A DNA stretch of 64,000 bases, taken from positions 186,001 through 250,000 of the forward strand of contig NZ_JABFAM010000009.1 in assembly GCF_013623775.1 (NCBI RefSeq), read 5' to 3'. Below the pieces are notes generated by a model. The model had not been told where the DNA came from and made no database searches. It worked only from the letters and a program-made list of their open reading frames with translations. This DNA comes from Rufibacter sp. XAAS-G3-1. Its GTDB lineage: Bacteria > Bacteroidota > Bacteroidia > Cytophagales > Hymenobacteraceae. This document shows positions 58,942 through 64,000 of this stretch, one piece after another. Position numbers and translations under genes: made by a program. Position 1 is the stretch's first letter, and every line of letters begins with the position of its first letter.

Positions 58942-60162
58942 ATGAACACAGCTACATTCAAGAAAGCAGTGTCTTTTTTTGCACTTGCCTCCGTCTTTTC
59001 AATGTCTGGTTGCCAACAAGATGAAGTATTAGAAGAAACAGGCCAATTCCCGGTAGAACCGGTTGCCTCTTCTACTTCCATTGCTGGCAAGTTCATTGTT
59101 GTACTGAAAGACAACAACCCACAACCTTCAAATGAGTTGCGGCAACGGGTATTGGGCAGGAACGGATTTGACGCTACCAGAGTCCGGGAGATTTTTCAGG
59201 GGGCCGTCAATGGTTTCTCCGGCTCCTTCAGCAAAGAAGAGATTGACCTGCTAAGAAAAGATAAGAATGTAGCTTTTATTGAGCAAGACCAAGTGGTTTC
59301 TCTTGGTAAAATAATCACCTCAGATGCCTCCGCCAGAAAAGCTACTCCGCCAGTTGGTAAAACCTCTGCCGTTGGTACGTCTGACCTCTCTACGTTAGGA
59401 TCTTCCCAAACCATTCCCTGGGGCGTTGCCCGCGTGGGTTACGGCGATGGCACCGGTAAAACCGTGTGGGTGATTGACTCCGGCGTGCAGTCTACTCACC
59501 CAGACCTGAACATAGATCAAGCAAGAAGCAAGTCCTTTATCTCGGGGGTTACCTCCTGGGAAGACGGCTACGGCCACGGTACCGCGGTTGCCGGGATCAT
59601 AGGTGCGAAAAATAATAACATTGGGGTGGTTGGGGTAGCTGCCAACGCTTCCATTGTGGCCCTGCGGGTGTTTGACAACGCCGGTGCCGGTACCCTTACC
59701 CGCATCTACTCGGCCCTGAACCACGTCTACAAGAACGGCAAGCCCGGTGACGTGGTGAACATGAGCCTCCGGGTGGCTGCCTCCTCCATGCTGGACGACC
59801 TGGTGAAGAAAACCGCCGCCCGCGGCATCTTCATCGCGGTGGCCTCCGGTAACAGCAGCATTGACTGCAAAGCCGATTCTCCGGCCCGCGTGGTGGATAC
59901 AAACGTGTACGTGGTGTCTAACATGGATTCTTACGGAAGACTCAACCCTAGCTCCAACTTCGGGGCTTCCGTGAACTTCTCGGCCCCAGGCACCAGCATT
60001 TACACCACCTGGAAAGGCAGCGGATACACCACCGGAAGCGGAACCTCTTACGCCGCCCCGCACGTAGCCGGAATCCTGGCCCTTACCGGCGGAAAAGTCA
60101 ATTCCCAAGGTGTGGTGAGCAATGACCCAGATGGCAAACCAGATGCAATCGCTTTGAAATAA
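58942..60162 (+). CDS. S8 subtilisin-family lipoprotein protease with I9 propeptide
   Basis: The 406-residue protein starts MNTATFKKAVSFFALASVFS with lipobox MSG-C (Cys about 24) followed by QQDE, an acidic stretch seen in surface-exported lipoproteins. Residues about 48-118 are an inhibitor I9 propeptide (GKFIVVLKDNNPQ). The catalytic triad is Asp in VWVIDSGVQSTHPDL (about 177), His in GYGHGTAVAGIIGA (about 214) and Ser in GSGTSYAAPHVAG (about 365). Gly/Asn oxyanion block: FIAVASGNSSIDC. It is a subtilase of proteinase-K/aqualysin type with three Cys. Monocistronic. Confidence 0.93.
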   Translation: MNTATFKKAVSFFALASVFSMSGCQQDEVLEETGQFPVEPVASSTSIAGKFIVVLKDNNPQPSNELRQRVLGRNGFDATRVREIFQGAVNGFSGSFSKEEIDLLRKDKNVAFIEQDQVVSLGKIITSDASARKATPPVGKTSAVGTSDLSTLGSSQTIPWGVARVGYGDGTGKTVWVIDSGVQSTHPDLNIDQARSKSFISGVTSWEDGYGHGTAVAGIIGAKNNNIGVVGVAANASIVALRVFDNAGAGTLTRIYSALNHVYKNGKPGDVVNMSLRVAASSMLDDLVKKTAARGIFIAVASGNSSIDCKADSPARVVDTNVYVVSNMDSYGRLNPSSNFGASVNFSAPGTSIYTTWKGSGYTTGSGTSYAAPHVAGILALTGGKVNSQGVVSNDPDGKPDAIALK

Positions 60163-60181
60163 CCATACCCCATTTTCTTTT

Positions 60182-60221
60182 AAACAAAGATGCCCGTCTA
60201 TTAAGACGGGCATCTTTGTTT
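60182..60221 (+). terminator. Terminator after the S8 peptidase
   Basis: The 18-bp arms AAACAAAGATGCCCGTCT and AGACGGGCATCTTTGTTT flank ATTA, 19 bases after the stop. Confidence 0.9.
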
Positions 60222-60365
60222 TGTTTGCTACTGATACCTCTTTGTATGAATGATGCGCCTTAGAAGGAGATGATGAAGAGCCAAAACCCACCCCTACCCC
60301 CCCGAGGAGGGGAATACGCCTTTGCTGTAGAATACAGGCAATGCAACTAATAACCGTCACGGCCC

Positions 60366-60700
60366 CTTCTATGGCGCGGATTTACTCCCATGACTTAAGA
60401 TAACCCGAAAAGCATGTCACGGAAGTGATTCCGCGCCATAGAAGAAGAGTCTTACTTTCTTTCCCCCGTTCCAGTCTTCCCCGAACGCGCCTCGCTTTTG
60501 GCCCTGGACAGGCAAAACTAAGAGAGACAGGCAGTACAGGCCGAAAGGGCAGTGCGAGAGGGGAAGACGGGGCCCCGCGGCCGTGAGCGCATACCGCCAG
60601 AGATGAAACAATGCAGCACTTGCACCCACGAAACAAACAGCCAAACCTAGGGAACACCGTAAGGCATGCACCTCACCAATCAATCCCACGCACGAAGCAG
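60366..60700. repeat. Mosaic repeat, minus orientation
   Basis: E-type module TATGGCGCGGATTTACTCCC ... GGAAGTGATTCCGCGCCATA (60370-60440) forms a hairpin. It is followed by CCCGTTCCAGTCTTCCCCGA, TCGCTTTTGGCCCTGGACAG, and AAACAATGCAGCACTTGCAC, closely matching 22715-22900. Minus-strand frames in it are repeat-derived. No gene is supported in 60222-60900. Confidence 0.7.
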
Positions 60701-60900
60701 CAAAGCCAAGGCAACAGCGTAAAACGTGCAACTACCAATCCCTCTCCACAGAACCCATATCCAGACAGAGGACAAAGCGCAGAAAGGAATCAATTGCCAT
60801 GCAAAAAAGACAGCTTGTTTTAAGCGTGTTTTTAAAAAATCAGCCCTAAAACATTCATGAAATTACTTCTTGTTTATTGATTCAAAAGAAGGCCAATAAC

Positions 60901-63033
60901 TCAACCATTCTCTCTATTAAACCTGCCTATTGCAAGCCGTATTTTAAGGTAATCAACCTCCCCTTCCAGGTAATCGAAAATAGGTTTCATGGCAGCGGTT
61001 TGCTTGGTTTGCAGAATCCCTTCCTTAACCCGGCTGTATTCCAAATCAGAGAGATATGGTCTCAAATCTATATCATACCCCTGCTGGTACAACGTGGCCA
61101 GATGCGAGTAAATGGTAGTTAACTGTACTTGCCTTTGCTCCGAGATTTCTTCCAGCGTCTTGCCTTGCCGGAGCAGTTCATAGGTCACCAGATGCGTGGT
61201 GCCCTTCAGACGGGCCTGCTGCTGCTCGGCCTGTTGGGCCAGAAAACTCAGGATGGCATTGATGAAGATCTCGCCGTACTGCTCAAATTTCGCTTGTGCC
61301 ACTCCCGAAATGGCTAGGAAAGCCGGTTTATTGGTGGGCCGCTGTTCCACAATCTCCTGCAAGGTATTATCGGTGAAGACCACGTACGGCGGAATGTTGC
61401 GCTCGTTGGCCAACTGCTTCCGGAGTTGCCGCAGGTGTTCAAACAAGGCCGTTTCCACGCCGCTTCTGGATTTTTTCTGCCGCTTCTCTTTCTCTTCCTT
61501 CGGGCTTACCGGCTGGAATTTCACCAGCTCCACTTTTTTGCCGTTGAAAAGCACTTCCTGGCTGGCGTTGGTCAGTTTCAAGGCACCGTGCTCATCATAC
61601 GCTACCTCCAGGATTCCCTGGTTGATCAACTGGTGAATGTAGCGTTGCCAATCCTGGGAAGGCACATCGCGGCCCGCGCCGAAGGTTTTCAGTTGGTCAT
61701 AGCCTCTGGACAAGGTGAGTTGGTTTCGGGAGCCCCGCAGAATATCCACCACCTGCGCCGTGGCCACCGTTTCTTTGGTGCGGGCCACCGCCGAGAGAAT
61801 TTTCTGGGCGTACTCGGTACCATTAAAAGAAGTTGGCGGATTATCGCAGATGTCACAGTTGCCGCAGTCTTTGGAATACTCCTCCCCAAAATAGTGCATC
61901 AGGGTTTTGCGCCGGCAACTGGTACTTTCCGCAAACTGTTGCATGCGGTCTAGCTTGGCCAAAGACAAGGCCTGTTCCTTGCTGTTCTCCCCTTGGGTGA
62001 CAATATCGCGGAGCGTCATGACATCAGCCAGGCTGTAAAACAACAAAGCTTCGGCGGGGGCCCCGTCCCGGCCGCCCCGGCCTATTTCCTGGTAGTAACT
62101 CTCCAGGTTCTTGGGCAAGTTGTAGTGAATGACCCAGCGCACGTTAGACTTGTCAATCCCCATCCCGAAGGCGATGGTGGCGCACATGATCTGGATGTTG
62201 TCTTGGAGGAATCTCTCCTGTACTTGGTCTCTATCCTTGGCAGATAAACCGGCGTGATAATAATCGGCGTTGTAGCCTTTCTCTTTCAGTTTAGCGGACA
62301 ACGTTTCGCAGGCTTTTCGGCTGAGGCAATAGATGATACCCGGCTGGAACGGACGTTCCTCCAGAAAATCAAGGATGGCCTCCATGCGTTTCTGCCCCGG
62401 CTGCACCTGCAGGTAGATGTTGGGACGGTCAAACGAAGAAATGAAAACCTTGGGGTCTTGCAGGTATAGTTGGGTGAGAATGTCGCGCTGGGTGAGGCGG
62501 TCTGCCGTGGCGGTGAGCGCGATGATGGGTACCTCGGGGAACTGCAGTTTGAGGTTTTTCAATTGCAGGTACTCCGGCCGGAAATCATGGCCCCAGGCCG
62601 AGATACAGTGCGCTTCATCAATGGCAAACAGGTTAATCTGCAAGCGTTTTAAAAAGGAAAAGAAACCCGCCGAAAGAAGTTTTTCCGGGGAGACGTACAG
62701 CATTTTCAGCCGACCGTCAAAACACTGCTGTTCAATCAACTGCTGCTCTTTGGTAGACTGCGAACTGTTCAGGTATCCGGCGTTCACGCCGTTGCCCAAC
62801 AATGCCTCTACCTGATCTTTCATCAACGCAATGAGCGGGGAAACCACTACGCTTAGCCCCGGCATCACCAAGCCCGGCACCTGGTAGCAGACCGATTTTC
62901 CGCCCCCGGTGGGCATCAATACCACCGTGTCGCGCTTTTCCAGCACGTTAGAGATAATATCTTCCTGCCCTGGTCTGAACTGGTCATACCCGAAATAAAG
63001 CTTGAGGGCTTCCCGTGCTTCCTTAACTCCCAT
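60901..63033 (-). CDS. recQ: ATP-dependent DNA helicase RecQ
   Basis: The 710-residue helicase starts MGVKEAREALKLYFGYDQFR. Motifs: FRPGQEDII (0), MPTGGGKSVCYQVP (I), AIDEAHCISAWGHDFRPEY (II), ALTATAD (III), RPNIYLQV, and QEIGRGGRDG (VI). The zinc domain has CRRKTLMHYFGEEYSKDCGN and CDIC. A winged-helix RQC follows, then HRDC (FEHLRQLRKQLANERNIPPY, about 545-620) and a C-terminal helix-turn-helix domain (TTHLVTYELLRQGKTLEEIS). It acts in RecF-type recombination and replication repair. Confidence 0.96.
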   Translation of the reverse strand: MGVKEAREALKLYFGYDQFRPGQEDIISNVLEKRDTVVLMPTGGGKSVCYQVPGLVMPGLSVVVSPLIALMKDQVEALLGNGVNAGYLNSSQSTKEQQLIEQQCFDGRLKMLYVSPEKLLSAGFFSFLKRLQINLFAIDEAHCISAWGHDFRPEYLQLKNLKLQFPEVPIIALTATADRLTQRDILTQLYLQDPKVFISSFDRPNIYLQVQPGQKRMEAILDFLEERPFQPGIIYCLSRKACETLSAKLKEKGYNADYYHAGLSAKDRDQVQERFLQDNIQIMCATIAFGMGIDKSNVRWVIHYNLPKNLESYYQEIGRGGRDGAPAEALLFYSLADVMTLRDIVTQGENSKEQALSLAKLDRMQQFAESTSCRRKTLMHYFGEEYSKDCGNCDICDNPPTSFNGTEYAQKILSAVARTKETVATAQVVDILRGSRNQLTLSRGYDQLKTFGAGRDVPSQDWQRYIHQLINQGILEVAYDEHGALKLTNASQEVLFNGKKVELVKFQPVSPKEEKEKRQKKSRSGVETALFEHLRQLRKQLANERNIPPYVVFTDNTLQEIVEQRPTNKPAFLAISGVAQAKFEQYGEIFINAILSFLAQQAEQQQARLKGTTHLVTYELLRQGKTLEEISEQRQVQLTTIYSHLATLYQQGYDIDLRPYLSDLEYSRVKEGILQTKQTAAMKPIFDYLEGEVDYLKIRLAIGRFNRENG

Positions 63034-63085
63034 TTTCTAATACTTTAAACAAAAATACGCCAAAAACGCCTCTTTTCCTTTTGCC

Positions 63086-63149
63086 AAGCCCCTTATAAGC
63101 AAGAATAGCCCGGAAGTTTTTCCGGGCTATTCTTGCTTATAAGGGGCTT
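63086..63149. terminator. Perfect 30-bp-arm hairpin between recQ and the holin-like gene
   Basis: Arms 63086-63115 and 63120-63149 are exact complements around GTTT. The core AGCCCGGAA / TTCCGGGCT is GC-rich. It ends the minus-strand holin-like gene (63159-63491) about 10 bases past its stop and can isolate recQ from upstream transcription. Confidence 0.85.
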
Positions 63150-63158
63150 TAGTACGTC

Positions 63159-63491
63159 CTAAAAAATGGCATCTATAATAGCGGTCACTACGGACAACAC
63201 CAGGCTAAATAAAATACCGGTTATCACGTCACTGATGTTGAACCCATCCAGCAGATAATCTGCCATGTACAGGATAATGACGTTGATGACCAGCAGAAAC
63301 AAACCCAGCGTCAGAAACGTGATAGGGATGGTCAGGAACACCAGAATGGGTTTTACAAAGGCGTTCAAAATGGCGAGCACCAGGGCCAGTAGAATGGCAC
63401 CGCTAATTCCGTCAATGGTTATGCTAGGGAAAAACTTAGCCAGCACCAGCACTACAATGCCGGTGATGATAATCCTGAGGATGAATCCCAT
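63159..63491 (-). CDS. Phage_holin_4_2 (DUF360-type) small membrane protein
   Basis: The 110-residue protein has four membrane segments (IIITGIVVLVLAKFFPSI, ILLALVLAILNAFVKPIL, LTIPITFLTLGLFLLVINVI, IGILFSLVLSVVTAII). The AFVKPILVFLTIPITFLTLG segment is the hallmark of the holin-4 family, widespread in bacterial chromosomes without phage linkage. No lysis role is implied. It is 15 bases after the arginase-family gene and likely in the same operon. Confidence 0.92.
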   Translation of the reverse strand: MGFILRIIITGIVVLVLAKFFPSITIDGISGAILLALVLAILNAFVKPILVFLTIPITFLTLGLFLLVINVIILYMADYLLDGFNISDVITGILFSLVLSVVTAIIDAIF

Positions 63492-63506
63492 AGGTATGGT
63501 GGTGGG

Positions 63507-64000
63507 TTAAATAGTAGATTCTAATCTTTTCTGAGATACGGCCATCCAGTTGCAGAGTTTGTAGAGGAGCCGCGCGCCCACGTTTCCGTTCCATTCACTG
63601 TCTCCGGGAGCCACTTCGCACAGGTCAAACCCGATGATCTCCCGGCCTGATTTCACCAATGCCTTGATCAGATACACCGCCTCTTCAAACTCAAACCCGC
63701 CGGGCACCGGGGTACCGGTAGCCGGGCAAAGCTTAGGATCTAACCCGTCAATGTCAAAGCTGATGTACACTTTCTGCGGCAACTGCGCGATGATCTTCTT
63801 GCACTGTTTGCGCCAGGAAGTACCCTCGTACATCTTGGTTTTGATCTTGCTGTCATAGAACGTGGTGATGCGTCCGTTAGATTGGTCTACCAACTCGGCC
63901 TCAGCCTGGCAAAGATCCCGTATTCCTACCTGCACCAGTTTTTTCACCTGCGGCAGCTTGAGGGCGTTGAACATGATAGAAGCGTGGGAGTACGTGAAGC
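63507..64000 (-). CDS. Arginase/agmatinase-family ureohydrolase, 5' end cut by window edge
   Basis: About 164 C-terminal residues lie in the window; the frame continues past 64000 (upstream residues FTYSHASIMFNALK). Ureohydrolase signatures are SHASIMFN (metal-shell region), QKVYISFDIDGLDPKLCPAT with the Mn-binding Asp pair, PVPGGFEFEEAVYLI, and GFDLCEVAPGDSEWNGNVGA. It would hydrolyse agmatine, arginine or a related guanidino compound to urea. Agmatinase-family proteins of this type are common in Bacteroidota. The exact substrate cannot be told from this fragment. Confidence 0.9.
   Translation of the reverse strand, partial: FTYSHASIMFNALKLPQVKKLVQVGIRDLCQAEAELVDQSNGRITTFYDSKIKTKMYEGTSWRKQCKKIIAQLPQKVYISFDIDGLDPKLCPATGTPVPGGFEFEEAVYLIKALVKSGREIIGFDLCEVAPGDSEWNGNVGARLLYKLCNWMAVSQKRLESTI

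Noticed and set aside
63159-63491. Phage lysis cassette implied by the holin-like gene
   Set aside because: No endolysin or other phage gene is near; the Phage_holin_4_2 family is common in ordinary chromosomes.

Overview
The window looks like chromosomal DNA from an aerobic member of the Bacteroidota, most likely the Cytophagales family Hymenobacteraceae (Rufibacter-like; the genus is a guess). The evidence is a C-terminal type IX secretion sorting domain, TAnnTTTG-type -7 promoter boxes with little Shine-Dalgarno sequence, an S46 dipeptidyl-peptidase, lipoproteins with acidic residues after the lipid-modified Cys, and split AddA/AddB-like genes. No rRNA, tRNA, CRISPR array, transposase or prophage structural gene was recognised. 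Most genes are moderately GC-rich. Two short AT-rich blocks (about 2.45-4.23 kb and 39.8-41.3 kb) look acquired.

Layout. 0-2.5 kb: the end of an RNA 2',3'-cyclic phosphodiesterase gene, a small acidic protein, a DUF2911 secreted protein and a mazEF-like toxin-antitoxin pair. 2.5-4.3 kb: an AT-rich SatD/DUF3307 pair behind three regularly spaced 20-bp operator-like repeats. 4.3-13.3 kb: a minus-strand trehalose-from-glycogen cluster (glgX/treX, treZ and a treY-malQ fusion), interrupted by a DUF559 endonuclease cassette bounded by 43-bp inverted repeats. 14-26 kb: gapN-like dehydrogenase, citrate synthase, two tandem MORN-like secreted paralogues, PhoH-PIN, DinB, YkvA, an S46 peptidase and an SDR reductase. 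27-36 kb: a TPR sensor kinase, two FAD oxidoreductases, a nucleoside-diphosphate-sugar epimerase-like protein, and a DEAD-box RNA helicase flanked by large inverted mosaic repeats. 36-50 kb: an AddA-like helicase/nuclease and an AddB-like nuclease, separated by an EVE-domain restriction-like nuclease, a T9SS cargo protein, Mqo and a phosphatase. 50-64 kb: DUF4920, CYP152-type P450, DUF2062, RmuC, a Gly-Thr-Thr repeat lipoprotein, pirin, a LexA-like repressor, an S8 protease, RecQ, a holin-like membrane protein and the end of an arginase-family gene.

Function as a whole. The trehalose cluster would turn glycogen or maltodextrin into trehalose (debranching, terminal isomerisation, release) and recycle short maltodextrins through the MalQ half of the fusion. 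DNA repair and genome maintenance is well represented (AddA/AddB-like, RecQ, RmuC). Mobile or defence-like genes are mazEF, DUF559, the EVE nuclease and possibly SatD/DUF3307. SatD keeps the aspartates and arginine of a class III nucleotide-cyclase fold plus a C-terminal HTH, and its partner is a polytopic membrane protein with paired His/Asp motifs, so it is the best candidate for an undescribed signalling system.

Intergenic DNA is unusually rich in repeats: 30-46 bp palindromes built on a GTTTTGGGGCTGTTTT-type arm, a mosaic 200-400 bp repeat in several copies, a MITE-like repeat of about 190 bp, a 140-bp repeat pair with a tRNA-like start, and long perfect hairpins between genes.
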